Shown: in pieces, positions 53,091 to 62,875 of the stretch
Layout of the letters: every line of letters starts with the position of its first letter
How positions within the stretch are numbered: the first letter of the stretch is position 1
Origin: CPC320 sp002684375
Lineage (GTDB): Bacteria; Pseudomonadota; Alphaproteobacteria; Rhodobacterales; Rhodobacteraceae
NCBI GenBank assembly: GCA_965662545.1
Contig: CBFIHZ010000016.1
Coordinates: forward strand, 1-64,000
Reading direction: 5' to 3'
Length of the DNA stretch: 64,000 bases
Program-made: the position numbers and the translations under genes
Notes under the pieces: model-generated
What the model was told of the DNA's origin: nothing
What the model saw: only the letters and a program-made list of their open reading frames with translations
The model's database searches: none

Positions 53091-54317
53091 TTAAACCACA
53101 AATTGCGCCAGCATCTCGTCATCGGTCAGGTCGGTATAGGCAAATCCTGCCGCATCCAATCGTTCAAAAAACTGGTTAAATTGATCTGGGGTCGTTGTCT
53201 CGATCCCGATTAAAACCGACCCGAAATTACGCGCTGATTTTTTAAGGTACTCAAACCGTGTGATATCATCATTGGGTCCAAACACGCCAAGAAAATCTTT
53301 CAAAGCGCCAGGCCGCTGTGGCAGCCTCAGAATAAGATATTTCTTCACCCCGGAATAGCGTTGCGCTCGCTCTTTTACTTCGGGCAGCCGCTCAAAATCG
53401 AAATTTCCCCCAGAGGATATACAGACCACCCGCCGGCCACGGATCGACTGACCCAGATCTTTTAACGCATCGATTGCCAGCGCGCCAGCTGGCTCGAGGA
53501 CGATACCTTCAATGTTCAGCATCTCAAGCATCGTTGTGCAAATCCGATCCTCAGCTATGGTCAGCGTATTGGCCAAACCAACATCCTTGAGACGGGCAAA
53601 GGTTTTTGTTCCGATCTGCCCAACCGCTGCACCATCCGCAAACGTATCGACCTTATCCAATTTCACCGGTCGTCCCGCTTTAATCGCGGCACGCAGACAT
53701 GCACCACCGTTTGGTTCGACAAAGGTATAGGTGCAGGTCGTCCCAAAATAGCTGATTAACCCAGATGACAGCCCACCACCGCCCACCGGCAGAATAATAT
53801 GATCCGGTACTCCGCCAAGCTGATCCTCGATCTCGACCCCGACACTGGCCTGCCCTTCAATCACATCCTCATCATCAAATGGCGACAGAAAATAAGCCCC
53901 CTGATTGGCACAATACGCCTGTGCTGCCGCCAAACATTCGTCAAAATAATCCCCAATCAGCCTGACCTCAACCTGTTCACCACCAAACATCTGGGTTTTC
54001 TGGATTTTTTGCTGCGGTGTGGTAACCGGCATAAAAATCGTACCCTGCACGTCGAAATGGGCGCACATGAATGCCATGCCCTGTGCTGCATTACCCGCAC
54101 TGGCGCAGACAAAATGCTTTTGACCAGCCAGTTTGCGCATGGCATTGAACGCGCCACGCAGTTTATACGACCGCACCGGCGACAAATCTTCGCGTTTGAG
54201 CCAAATCTCGGCCTGATAGAGTGCCGACAAATGATCGTTAAGTTGCAGAGGCGTGGCTTGAAATACGGCGCGCATTTCGGCTTCGGCGACACGGGCTTGG
54301 GTTCTAAAATCGCTCAT
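53091..54317 (-). CDS. ilvA: Threonine ammonia-lyase
   Basis: This 408-residue PLP enzyme makes 2-oxobutanoate from threonine, the first step toward isoleucine. It has the lysine motif 'EDLSPVRSYKLRGAFNAM', the glycine-rich 'LPVGGGGLSSGLISYFG' and a C-terminal ACT-like regulatory domain ('LILRLPQRPGALKDFLGVFGPNDDITRFEYLKKS'). The single regulatory domain is shorter than E. coli IlvA's double one, as in several alphaproteobacteria. It is leftward, 46 bp after an uncharacterised membrane protein gene. Confidence 0.9.
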   Translation of the reverse strand: MSDFRTQARVAEAEMRAVFQATPLQLNDHLSALYQAEIWLKREDLSPVRSYKLRGAFNAMRKLAGQKHFVCASAGNAAQGMAFMCAHFDVQGTIFMPVTTPQQKIQKTQMFGGEQVEVRLIGDYFDECLAAAQAYCANQGAYFLSPFDDEDVIEGQASVGVEIEDQLGGVPDHIILPVGGGGLSSGLISYFGTTCTYTFVEPNGGACLRAAIKAGRPVKLDKVDTFADGAAVGQIGTKTFARLKDVGLANTLTIAEDRICTTMLEMLNIEGIVLEPAGALAIDALKDLGQSIRGRRVVCISSGGNFDFERLPEVKERAQRYSGVKKYLILRLPQRPGALKDFLGVFGPNDDITRFEYLKKSARNFGSVLIGIETTTPDQFNQFFERLDAAGFAYTDLTDDEMLAQFVV

Positions 54318-54363
54318 AGCAGATGTTATGCCCAGCAGTTATTTCAACGCAAGTGCTGAAACG

Positions 54364-55128
54364 TCAATTCAAGGATCGCTTTTCAACATAATGGCCGTAA
54401 ACCGTGGTCACTAAGCTGGTCCAAAGCATGACGCCAACCCACCCCAAAACTGTCTCTTGTAAAAACGATAGCAGCGTAACCTCCTGATTAAGCTGTGCAA
54501 AGAAAACAAACGCTCCAAACGGAGGGGCAAATAGAAAAAACAATGTCAACGTCTGACCCCGTGTTACGGTCCATGCTGCTTTTAAACCAAGATCATGACC
54601 AAGTGCTGCAGCTGACAATAGCGGGGTAAGCCGAAATAGGATAGTGGCACAAAAAGGCACTAGAAGAAGAAAGCTGAGAACAAGCACACCGATTAGAGTG
54701 TAAGGGTATGCGTCTTGATACATCCAGTAAGGCAAGAATAATAGCAGCATCGGAAGACTTGCCAATAAAACCATCAAAACGCTCTTTTGGAAATAGACCA
54801 ATGTTGGTTTGAAATAGAATTCAGGGATGAATGCCCGAGGGGCCTGCTTCAATAAAATATAACGGTGCCAAGCCACACTAATCCAAAGCATTGTCACAAT
54901 AGATAAAATCGATAAAATCACCGCAGAAGGCCAAAGCCACCCATTTATGGATTGGCCTTGTTCGGGTCCTGCGGACAGCGCCTGATCAAAGCTGATCCCG
55001 AAGTAAACCTCATACCCGCGCCGCAAGATAGCAATAAGTCCGTATAAAAACCCTGAAATTTTCATTGTGTCCGGGAGGTTTTTGAACAGCTGTAAAACCG
55101 ATTGCCTCAGCAATTTCCAAGCCTTCAT
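54364..55128 (-). CDS. Uncharacterised membrane protein, about six helices
   Basis: This 254-residue protein has six or so hydrophobic segments (about residues 22-38, 66-86, 115-135, 140-162, 198-218, 226-246). Polar loops are between them and the N terminus is basic and amphipathic ('WKLLRQSVLQLFKN'). I do not recognise it with certainty; it resembles the DUF-type membrane proteins common in Rhodobacterales. AGGGAAC precedes ATG 55128. It lies upstream of ilvA on the same strand and divergent from argG, with about 160 bp between the starts. No function is offered. Confidence 0.75.
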   Translation of the reverse strand: MKAWKLLRQSVLQLFKNLPDTMKISGFLYGLIAILRRGYEVYFGISFDQALSAGPEQGQSINGWLWPSAVILSILSIVTMLWISVAWHRYILLKQAPRAFIPEFYFKPTLVYFQKSVLMVLLASLPMLLLFLPYWMYQDAYPYTLIGVLVLSFLLLVPFCATILFRLTPLLSAAALGHDLGLKAAWTVTRGQTLTLFFLFAPPFGAFVFFAQLNQEVTLLSFLQETVLGWVGVMLWTSLVTTVYGHYVEKRSLN

Positions 55129-55289
55129 TGCATGTTCCCTTTAAATTAAATTTTATAAAATATCTCTGTCGATTAATGACAATTGCCCGCCTGTTCAATG
55201 GTAAACCTGCCCTATGGGCCTTGCCCCGCAGCGTAAAACCCGCTATCCGCGCCTGCACCCACTCCGTGAGGTTTGTCTAAGGAATTTCA

Positions 55290-56528
55290 ATGTCTGTGCC
55301 TAAAAACTCTGCACCAAAAAAAGTTGTTCTTGCCTATTCTGGAGGCTTGGACACATCAATCATTCTAAAATGGTTACAGACCGAATACGGCTGTGAGGTG
55401 GTGACCTTTACCGCTGACCTGGGTCAGGGCGAAGAACTTGAGCCAGCGCGGAAAAAAGCCGAACTTTTGGGAATTGCGCCTGAAAATATTTATATTGAAG
55501 ATGTCCGCGAAGAATTTGTGCGTGATTTTGTCTTTCCGATGTTTCGCGCCAATGCACTTTATGAAGGGCTCTATCTGCTGGGCACATCTATTGCCCGTCC
55601 GCTGATATCAAAGCGCCTTGTCGAAATCGCGGCACTGACCGGCGCAGATGCCGTGGCCCATGGCGCGACCGGCAAAGGCAATGATCAAGTGCGGTTTGAA
55701 CTGGCCGCCTATGCGCTGAACCCCGATATCAAAGTGATTGCCCCATGGCGGGAATGGGATCTTTCAAGCCGGACCAAACTTATCGCTTTTGCCGAAGAAA
55801 ACCAAATTCCCATCGCCACCGACAAGCGCGGCGAAGCACCCTTTAGCGTCGATGCCAACTTGCTGCACACGTCATCCGAGGGCAAAGTTCTGGAAGACCC
55901 CGCTGTCGAAGCGCCCGATTACGTTTATCAGCGCACCGTCAGCCCCGAAGACGCCCCAGAGACGCCCGAATTCATCGAGATTGGATTTGAACGCGGTGAT
56001 GCCGTTTCAATCAATGGTGAAGCTTTGTCGCCGGCAACCATTCTAACCCGCCTGAACGAGTTGGGCGGCAAACATGGCATTGGCCGGCTTGATCTGGTCG
56101 AGGGGCGGTTTGTCGGGATGAAATCCCGCGGCATTTATGAAACCCCCGGCGGCACTATCCTGCTTGAAGCGCACCGCGGGATTGAGCAGATCACCCTTGA
56201 TCGCGGCGCGGCGCATCTGAAAGACGAGCTGATGCCAAAATATGCCGAGCTGATTTACAACGGTTTTTGGTATTCGCCCGAGCGTGAGATGCTACAGGCC
56301 CTGATCGATGCCTCCCAAGAGCATGTGACCGGCACAGTGCGGCTGAAACTCTATAAGGGATCGGCGCGCACCGTCGGGCGCTGGTCTGAACACAGCCTAT
56401 ATTCCGAAGCGCATGTGACCTTTGAAGACGACGCCGGCGCCTATGATCAAACCGATGCGGCTGGCTTTATTCAGCTGAACGCGCTGCGCCTAAAACTGCT
56501 GGCCGCGCGCAAGCGTCGGTTGGGGTAG
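55290..56528 (+). CDS. argG: Argininosuccinate synthase
   Basis: This 412-residue protein has the ATP pyrophosphatase-type P-loop 'VLAYSGGLDTSIILKWLQ' (residues about 13-30), 'AHGATGKGNDQVRFE', and 'YETPGGTILLEAHRGIEQITLDR'. It joins citrulline and aspartate at the expense of ATP in arginine synthesis. The length and all landmarks are normal. AAGGA lies upstream of ATG 55290. It appears to be a single transcription unit, followed by a weak 5-bp hairpin with a T-rich tail at 56569-56590. Confidence 0.96.
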   Translation: MSVPKNSAPKKVVLAYSGGLDTSIILKWLQTEYGCEVVTFTADLGQGEELEPARKKAELLGIAPENIYIEDVREEFVRDFVFPMFRANALYEGLYLLGTSIARPLISKRLVEIAALTGADAVAHGATGKGNDQVRFELAAYALNPDIKVIAPWREWDLSSRTKLIAFAEENQIPIATDKRGEAPFSVDANLLHTSSEGKVLEDPAVEAPDYVYQRTVSPEDAPETPEFIEIGFERGDAVSINGEALSPATILTRLNELGGKHGIGRLDLVEGRFVGMKSRGIYETPGGTILLEAHRGIEQITLDRGAAHLKDELMPKYAELIYNGFWYSPEREMLQALIDASQEHVTGTVRLKLYKGSARTVGRWSEHSLYSEAHVTFEDDAGAYDQTDAAGFIQLNALRLKLLAARKRRLG

Positions 56529-56680
56529 GATATTTACCTATTAGCGGCCCCTCTAAGTCCTTAAGACAATCAAAGGTTGATCTTTTCTCTCTGAAGCGCC
56601 CTATGAGGTATTGAAGTTGCAAGAGATGCGCCAGCGAATGTAAGCTGCGTCAGTATTATTTAGCGCAGTCAATTACTTGA

Positions 56681-56815
56681 TTTTATGACAACAAATATTC
56701 CTTTGCTAGCGGTCAGTATTATTATGCGCTGTTTATTGAAAACCCCGACCAGATCAAGGTTGAGTTTTTGGCAAGACAACCAGTGGGTGTTCTGGCAACA
56801 CGCGAATGGTCGTAA
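56681..56815 (+). pseudogene. 3' remnant of a VOC/glyoxalase-family gene
   Basis: A 44-codon rightward frame follows an in-frame TGA and reads 'SGQYYYALFIENPDQIKVEFLA'. It is like the C-terminal strand of vicinal-oxygen-chelate (glyoxalase/dioxygenase) proteins, where 'YYAxFFEDPDxIKxE' is usual. It has no start and lacks the rest of the domain (about 90 residues). Its TAA at 56813-56815 directly abuts the TTG start of the peptidase gene. It is a dead fragment, listed because the DNA between argG and the peptidase would otherwise be unexplained. Confidence 0.5.
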
Positions 56816-57517
56816 TTGAGGCGCTTGTTTAAAATAACCTGCTTTGGCGGTCTGCTACTCTTGGTTGGCGCACTGGGGTGGGTGTTTTATAAAGAGCCGG
56901 TGTTCAGAGCGTATCTTTGCCCCAGCTGCTTTGGCTTAACCGAGATTGAGCCCCATATTTATCTAGAGCAAACCGATGATGCGACGCGCACTCAAATTCG
57001 GGCTAATGTGCTCAAAGCTCAGCGCGATATCGAGGCGTTTTTCCATCCTCCCTTTTCGCTTCCAACAATGCTGATTTGCCTCACAGAAATTTGCCAAAAC
57101 CGGCTGGGTGGCAGTCAGGCGCTTGGGCTGGCCTATGGAACCGTATTTATTCTTATTTCTCCCAAAGGCGCAAACCGGAAGATCATTACCCATGAGTTGG
57201 CGCATATTGCAGTCGGCAGGCAGCTGGGTAGCCTTGCAATGGTAAGCGGCCGCCTGCCAGCATGATTTTTTGAAGGCCTCGCCGTGATTGTTTCGCGTGA
57301 TGCCAGATATCTTACATTTCCCAAAGGCGGTTACCCCGATGTTGCACTGCCTTCCTCGTTTCGCGAATGGCGCCGAAGGGCAGAGTTGGAACACGCACAG
57401 CTTTATCCTGCCGCGGCGTTCAAAGTATCACAATGGATGGATCAAAACGACGGCGTTTTCGGGGTACGGGTGGCACTTAAGGCGCTGGCTGAAGGCGAGG
57501 TTATCAATTTTAACTGA
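56816..57517 (+). pseudogene. Zinc-metallopeptidase-like gene split by an in-frame TGA
   Basis: The frame opens with TTG 56816 ('MRRLFKITCFGGLLLLVGALGWVFY', a membrane anchor) and continues to 'ITHELAHIAVGRQLG' with the HExxH-like metal site (His-Glu-Leu-Ala-His). At 57263-57265 it meets TGA after 'SGRLPA'. It then goes on in the same frame as 'FFEGLAVIVSRDARYLTFPKGGYP' to a TAA at 57515-57517. The interval 'PA-stop-FFEGLA' is where many zinc peptidases have 'PAWFxEGLA', so one TGG-to-TGA change would explain it. The third ligand Glu lies after the stop, so the 149-residue product would be inactive. The full length would be 233 residues. It could be a recent pseudogene or a sequencing error. 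Confidence 0.75.
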
Positions 57518-57540
57518 TACTACCACTCAGGCAACAAATC

Positions 57541-58260
57541 CTAAGATACAAGTTTCACCGCTGCCAACCGATTATAAGCCGCCATGCCCTGCGCCGCCAA
57601 ATCAGCCACCGCGCCGTGCAATTCCGGCAGCGCTGCCTCAGGCCCGGCGAACCCAGTGGACCTGTGCACCGCGCCGTACCAATGTGACGCCCAGACGCCA
57701 TCACTGGCGTGGCCACCCGCCGGCCATGACAGCATTGCCGGATCAAATCCCAAACCCAGCGCTGCGCAAAGGCGGCGCAGCATACCCTCAGGATCAGCGC
57801 GGATATCGGCAGCCTCTATGACAAACGCAGACTGGCCCAACGCCTGAACATAATCGTATAGCTCTGCCTGTTGCACAAACCCCAAATCCTCAAGGCTGGG
57901 ATTTTCAAACTTGGCGGCAAAGCTGGCCACCACCCGTGCGGGATGGCGGATCAAAAACACGTTAACCACATCTCTCATCCACTCGCGCGGGATACCGGCG
58001 GTCATATGCTGGGTCATATGTTTGTGATAGACATGCGGGCGGGCTTTTGGCAGCGGCGCCAACATCGCGGCAATCACGTCTGCCGGATCGTTCGGCTGAT
58101 CGGCCAGAACCTCGGACCGCAATGGATGATCAAGACCGGATTGCGTCAGATAAGCCGCGTAAAACGGCTCATCCACCACCGCAAAATCCGCACGGTTGCC
58201 AAAGGCATACATCAGCGCGGTTGACAGGTTGCGCGGGCCCGACCACATGGCAATCCGCAT
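57541..58260 (-). CDS. Sulfotransferase-like protein
   Basis: This 239-residue protein begins 'MRIAMWSGPRNLSTALMYAFGN', like the phosphosulfate-binding loop of sulfotransferases. 'YHKHMTQHM' and the later 'VFLIRHPARVVASFAAKFENPSLEDLGF' match the second PAPS-binding region. It may transfer sulfate from PAPS to an unknown acceptor. Related bacterial proteins are often annotated only as hypothetical or HAD-like, so the call is tentative. The frame extends to 58290, but ATG 58260 gives the family start. It converges on the peptidase pseudogene with 23 bp between. Confidence 0.6.
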   Translation of the reverse strand: MRIAMWSGPRNLSTALMYAFGNRADFAVVDEPFYAAYLTQSGLDHPLRSEVLADQPNDPADVIAAMLAPLPKARPHVYHKHMTQHMTAGIPREWMRDVVNVFLIRHPARVVASFAAKFENPSLEDLGFVQQAELYDYVQALGQSAFVIEAADIRADPEGMLRRLCAALGLGFDPAMLSWPAGGHASDGVWASHWYGAVHRSTGFAGPEAALPELHGAVADLAAQGMAAYNRLAAVKLVS

Positions 58261-58403
58261 TAGGAACCGACCTTTAACGCACCAAAACATACCCCGCCAT
58301 GACGGGGATCATTGCGAATTGAAATAGCTCTATCTATCATCAAATCTCACTCTTTTACCGCCACGCTAAAAACAATTTTGTGCGCCGCCAAGCCCTTAAA
58401 CCC

Positions 58404-59273
58404 TCAAATCAACTGTGCATCCTGCAAGTCTTTCAGATCAGGGATCACATCCGCCGTCCCCAGCCGTGTCACCATCAGTCCAGCGGCCTTAATGCCCAGT
58501 GAAATCGCCTGCGCCATGGGCATTCCACGGTCCAGACCCGCCAGCACATAGCCAGTGAACGTATCCCCCGCCCCGGTGGTATCAACCGGCTCAACCGCAA
58601 TCGCCTCAAACTGCTGCTGTCCTTCGATTCCATACCAAAGACACCCCTCAGCCCCCAAGGTCACGATAATATCGCGCACAGGCAACTGCGCGGGTGACTG
58701 ACCAGTGGCTTGATGTAACTGCTCGGCCTCAACCGCGTTCAATATTAGCAAATCAAGCGACCCCATCACCGCCTGCACAGCCTGCGCATCAAAAGGGGCT
58801 GCCGCATAACCCACTGACAAACCGAGCGTTTTAGCCGTGGCTGCCGCGTAGCTTTGATTGTTAGTCTCGTTTTGCATCAACAGCCAATCACCTGCATTTG
58901 CCTGAGATAAGGCCGCGCCAATCGCCTCTTGTGTATTCTTATGATTGGCGCCGGGATAGAGCAGAATATTGTTTTCACCGCTGGTATCCACAGCAATGAT
59001 GGCATGGCCGGTGGAGTCGGATTGCGTGGTGATAAAACGTGTATCAACCCCGTATTCCAACAGCCGCTCAGCCGCCCATGCACCATCCGGACCAAGGCAT
59101 CCGATGTGACACACATGCGCCGCAGCACGCGCCGCGGCCACTGACATATTGGCCCCTTTGCCACCCAGACCCCGCGACATTTTTGTTGTGGCAAGGGTTT
59201 CCCCGGGGGCGGGTAAATGCGGCACCTGATAGACATAATCGGCGTTGATTGATCCTAAATTAAATACCGTCAT
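58404..59273 (-). CDS. PfkB-family carbohydrate kinase (ribokinase-like)
   Basis: This 289-residue protein of the ribokinase family has the N-terminal 'FNLGSINADYVYQVPHLPAPGETL', the glycine pair 'SRGLGGKGANMSVAAARAAA', and the C-terminal catalytic 'VEPVDTTGAGDTFTGYVLAGL' with the Asp base and anion hole. It phosphorylates a sugar or nucleoside; ribose is likely but not proven. The frame runs to 59339; ATG 59273 is preferred because a G-run lies at ribosome-site distance. It is divergent from mutS across 340 bp. Confidence 0.85.
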   Translation of the reverse strand: MTVFNLGSINADYVYQVPHLPAPGETLATTKMSRGLGGKGANMSVAAARAAAHVCHIGCLGPDGAWAAERLLEYGVDTRFITTQSDSTGHAIIAVDTSGENNILLYPGANHKNTQEAIGAALSQANAGDWLLMQNETNNQSYAAATAKTLGLSVGYAAAPFDAQAVQAVMGSLDLLILNAVEAEQLHQATGQSPAQLPVRDIIVTLGAEGCLWYGIEGQQQFEAIAVEPVDTTGAGDTFTGYVLAGLDRGMPMAQAISLGIKAAGLMVTRLGTADVIPDLKDLQDAQLI

Positions 59274-59613
59274 CCCCATGCCCCCCAAGCCTTGAATGGG
59301 ACCGCATATATCACCGTCAGCCAGCCTTGTCCCACTCAAGTTTTATCCCGCCTTGCAAGCTCAATACAGCTCCAAATTTTGATGGCAGCTGTCACAGCGC
59401 ACGATAACCGTCCATTGATTGCATGTATATCCAAGCTGAAGATCTTAAAGCCATCAAGAAAACCGTTTATAATGCTCAAAGGGTGTTGTATTTGTGGCCC
59501 GCACGGTCCAATTTTGGCCCTCACTGCCCCACCCCTCACTGCCGCGAGATTTTACGCTTTCCGTGTCACGTTGACAGCTGTAAACTAACGGCGCTCCCAG
59601 TAAGGAAACCATT
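59274..59613. other. 340-bp divergent gap between the PfkB kinase gene and mutS
   Basis: No gene is seen. TTGACA at about 59570 could be a -35 element for mutS, but no matching -10 box is present. A short 10-bp direct repeat CCTCACTGCC occurs twice near 59520-59542. Nothing else is supported. Confidence 0.4.
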
Positions 59614-62259
59614 GTGTCCGCGCCAAAAGCCACAGTCACGCCGATGATGGCGCAATATCTTGACATCAAAGCGCAATATCCTGATGCTTTGCTATTTTAC
59701 CGCATGGGCGATTTTTACGAATTGTTCTTTGATGATGCGATCGCTGCCTCTGAGGCGTTAGATATCGCGCTGACCAAACGTGGCAAACACGAGGGAGCCG
59801 ACATTCCTATGTGTGGGGTGCCCGTACATGCGGCAGAAGGGTATCTTTTGACGCTCATTCGCAAAGGATTTCGCGTTGCTGTGGGCGAACAATTGGAAAA
59901 GCCTGCCGAGGCCAAAAAACGCGGTGCAAAATCGGTTGTTAAACGGGACGTGGTGCGACTGGTCACCCCCGGCACGCTGACCGAGGAAAGCCTGCTGGAA
60001 GCCCGTCGCCACAATTTTCTGGCGGCTTTTTCGGAAATTCGCGACAGCGCTGCATTGGCATGGGTCGATATCTCAACCGGAGCGTTTCACGTCATGGCAT
60101 TGCCCCCTGTTCGGTTTGGGCCGGAACTGGCGCGTCTGGCCCCCAGCGAAGTGCTGATATCGGAAACCCAAGAAACCCAATGGGACGAGACGATCAAAGA
60201 CGCTGGTGCTGCAGTAACTCCGATGGCGCGAGGCGCCTTTGACAGCACGGCGAGTGAAAAACGGCTGCTGGCGTTATTTAACATTCAAACCTTGGACGCT
60301 TTTGGCGATTTTAAGCGTGCTGAAGTTTCTGCCATGGGCGCGTTAATTCAATATCTCGAAATTACCCAAAAAGGCCAGCTGCCTCTGCTGCGACCACCCG
60401 TGTCTGAGGCGATTGCCAGTGTGATGCAAATCGATGCCGCAACGCGCCGCAATCTTGAGCTGACACAAACTTTGTCTGGCGAGCGGGGCGGCACCCTGCT
60501 GGCCTGTCTCAATCTCACTGTCACTGCCAGCGGCGCGCGCCTTATGGAGCGGCGCCTGTCTGCACCCTCGCTTGATCTGGCTGAGATTGCCGCGCGCCTT
60601 GATGCTATCGCCTTTGGGGTTGAACACACCCAGATTGCCCAACAGCTTCGCATAGGCCTGCGCCGGGTGCCCGATCTGGATCGGGCTCTGTCTCGGCTGG
60701 CGCTTGATCGCGGCGGGCCACGTGATCTGGCGGCCATCCGCACGGGGCTGGCTCAGGCAATGGACCTTGCACAAGGCTGCGCCAGTTCTGTATTGCCTGC
60801 AGCGCTGCAAACGGCGGTGTCCGATTTGCAAGGTCATGAGACGCTCGTGACCCTGCTTGAGACCGCTTTAACAGAAGAACCGCCACTGCTTTTAAGGGAC
60901 GGCAACTTTATCGCTCAGGGCTATGACCCTGATCTGGACGAAACACGCAGACTGCGCAACGAGGGCCGCAGCGTCATCGCTGGTCTGCAACAAGAATACA
61001 GCGTGCAAACAGCAATTCAATCGCTGAAGATCAAGCATAATAATGTGCTGGGATATTTTATTGAGACCACTGCAACCCATGCCGAAAAAATGTTGTCTCC
61101 TCCTTTGTCGGATCTGTTTATCCACCGGCAGACCACCGCCAATCAAGTGCGGTTTACAACGGTCGCGCTGTCAGAATTGGAAACCAAAATTCTCAACGCC
61201 GCGAACCATGCCCAGGATATTGAGCAACGTCACTTTGACGATCTTCGAGCCGCGGTACTGGCACAGGCGGCTCAGATCAGTCTGGCCGCGCAGGCCTTTG
61301 CGATATTCGACGTCTCGCTCGCGCTGGCCGATCTGGCAATTCGAGAAAACTGGTGCCGGCCAAAAGTTGATAACAGCTATGCGTTTGCTATTTCTGGCGG
61401 ACGTCATCCGGTGGTCGAACACGCACTCAAAAGCCAAAGTGGGGCATCGTTTATCGCCAATGATTCAGCACTGGATGACAATAAGATCTGGCTGCTCACT
61501 GGGCCGAATATGGCAGGTAAATCCACTTTTTTAAGACAAAACGCCTTGATTGCACTTTTGGCACAAATGGGCAGTTTCGTACCGGCCACATCAGCACATA
61601 TAGGTCTGGTCAGCCAGCTGTTCAGCCGGGTCGGCGCATCTGACGATCTGGCGCGGGGTCGATCGACGTTTATGGTGGAAATGGTCGAAACTGCCGCAAT
61701 CCTCAATCAAGCTGACCACCGGGCGTTAGTTATTCTTGACGAAATCGGTCGTGGTACGGCCACCTATGACGGGCTGTCAATCGCTTGGGCAACACTAGAG
61801 CATTTGCATGATGTCAACAAATCGCGATCGCTGTTTGCCACACATTACCACGAGTTGACAGCATTGGCGGGCAAACTTGACCGGGTCGAAAACGCGACAG
61901 TAGCGGTAAAGGAGTGGCAAGGCGAAGTTATTTTCCTACATGAGGTCATCAAAGGGGCTGCAGACCGTTCCTATGGGGTGCAGGTCGCGCAACTGGCAGG
62001 TCTTCCTAAGACTGTAGTGGACCGTGCCAGAATGGTGCTAGAGGCGCTGGAAAAGGGCGAACGTGAAAATGGCAGCGGGGCAAAGGCGTTGATTGATGAC
62101 TTGCCACTTTTTGCCATGGCACCGAGTGCTCCACCAAAACAGGCTGTGACGGAACCGTCGCAAGTCGACGCGCTGTTGCGCGACGTACAACCCGATGAGT
62201 TGACCCCGCGCGACGCTTTAAAACTGATTTATCAACTCAAAGACTGCGCTCAATCATAG
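59614..62259 (+). CDS. mutS: DNA mismatch repair protein MutS
   Basis: This 881-residue protein has the mismatch-reading domain at the N terminus ('FYRMGDFYELFFDDAIAASEAL', including the Phe-x-Glu region). Connector and lever domains follow, then the ATPase: Walker A 'GPNMAGKSTFLRQ' (about residue 634), 'SRVGASDDLARGRSTFMVEM' and 'VILDEIGRGTATYDGLSIAWA'. The C terminus ends in a helix-turn-helix. It recognises base mismatches after replication. GTG 59614 has AAGGA upstream and fits family length. It converges on grpE with 22 bp between the stops. Confidence 0.97.
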   Translation: MSAPKATVTPMMAQYLDIKAQYPDALLFYRMGDFYELFFDDAIAASEALDIALTKRGKHEGADIPMCGVPVHAAEGYLLTLIRKGFRVAVGEQLEKPAEAKKRGAKSVVKRDVVRLVTPGTLTEESLLEARRHNFLAAFSEIRDSAALAWVDISTGAFHVMALPPVRFGPELARLAPSEVLISETQETQWDETIKDAGAAVTPMARGAFDSTASEKRLLALFNIQTLDAFGDFKRAEVSAMGALIQYLEITQKGQLPLLRPPVSEAIASVMQIDAATRRNLELTQTLSGERGGTLLACLNLTVTASGARLMERRLSAPSLDLAEIAARLDAIAFGVEHTQIAQQLRIGLRRVPDLDRALSRLALDRGGPRDLAAIRTGLAQAMDLAQGCASSVLPAALQTAVSDLQGHETLVTLLETALTEEPPLLLRDGNFIAQGYDPDLDETRRLRNEGRSVIAGLQQEYSVQTAIQSLKIKHNNVLGYFIETTATHAEKMLSPPLSDLFIHRQTTANQVRFTTVALSELETKILNAANHAQDIEQRHFDDLRAAVLAQAAQISLAAQAFAIFDVSLALADLAIRENWCRPKVDNSYAFAISGGRHPVVEHALKSQSGASFIANDSALDDNKIWLLTGPNMAGKSTFLRQNALIALLAQMGSFVPATSAHIGLVSQLFSRVGASDDLARGRSTFMVEMVETAAILNQADHRALVILDEIGRGTATYDGLSIAWATLEHLHDVNKSRSLFATHYHELTALAGKLDRVENATVAVKEWQGEVIFLHEVIKGAADRSYGVQVAQLAGLPKTVVDRARMVLEALEKGERENGSGAKALIDDLPLFAMAPSAPPKQAVTEPSQVDALLRDVQPDELTPRDALKLIYQLKDCAQS

Positions 62260-62281
62260 GCGTGGGACCGTGACAGAATAC

Positions 62282-62866
62282 TCAGGCCGTTTTGGTTTCT
62301 GTATTGCTGCTGGTATTGGACGAAACACCAACCTGTGCCGGACGCAACAGCCGATCATGCAGCATGAAACCTTCAGTTGAGACCTGAATGATGCTACCGG
62401 CCTGCGTGTTGGGCAGCGGTGCCTCGAACATTGCCTCATGTTCCTTGGGATCGAAACGGTCGCCAACGGCAGGTGTAATCGGTCTGATACCATGTTTACC
62501 AAAAACATTGACCAGCTCACGCATGGTCAGTTCAACACCTTCAATCAACGCAGCTGAGACCGCTTTTTGCTCTTCTGTGGCAGCTTCAAGCGCCCGTTTC
62601 ATATTATCATAAACCGGCAACAAGTCGCGTGACAGTTTTGATCCGCCATAGTTCTCGGCCTCTCGACGGTCTTTATCAGCCCGCTTGCGCGCATTCTCAG
62701 AATCTGCCAGCGCCCGCATAAAGCGATCACGAAACTGGTCGCGTTCGGCACGTAGTGTATCTATTTCAATGTCTTCATCACTGATTTCTATTTCTTGATC
62801 AGCGTATTCTTCAGCCATCACGTCATCAATATCGTCGAGATAGTCTTCATTCTTTGGATCTGCCAT
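62282..62866 (-). CDS. grpE: Nucleotide exchange factor GrpE
   Basis: This 194-residue protein has an acidic N terminus ('DYLDDIDDVMAEEYADQEIEISDEDIE'), a long coiled coil ('AERDQFRDRFMRALADSENARKRADKDRREAENYGGSKL') and the C-terminal beta domain 'GDRFDPKEHEAMFEAPLPNTQAGSIIQVSTEGFMLHDRLLRPAQVGVS'. It drives ADP release from DnaK. It is second in the leftward operon hrcA-grpE, 9 bp after hrcA. dnaK is not in the window. Confidence 0.96.
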   Translation of the reverse strand: MADPKNEDYLDDIDDVMAEEYADQEIEISDEDIEIDTLRAERDQFRDRFMRALADSENARKRADKDRREAENYGGSKLSRDLLPVYDNMKRALEAATEEQKAVSAALIEGVELTMRELVNVFGKHGIRPITPAVGDRFDPKEHEAMFEAPLPNTQAGSIIQVSTEGFMLHDRLLRPAQVGVSSNTSSNTETKTA

Positions 62867-62875
62867 ATTTCACCT

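Noticed and set aside
56569..56590. Hairpin ATCAA-AGG-TTGAT with T-rich tail after argG
   Set aside because: Five base pairs and a 3-nt loop are too weak; mentioned only in the argG entry.
57263..57265. Selenocysteine reading of the TGA in the peptidase gene
   Set aside because: The position corresponds to an expected Trp and not Cys, and no selenocysteine insertion hairpin was recognised just after it.
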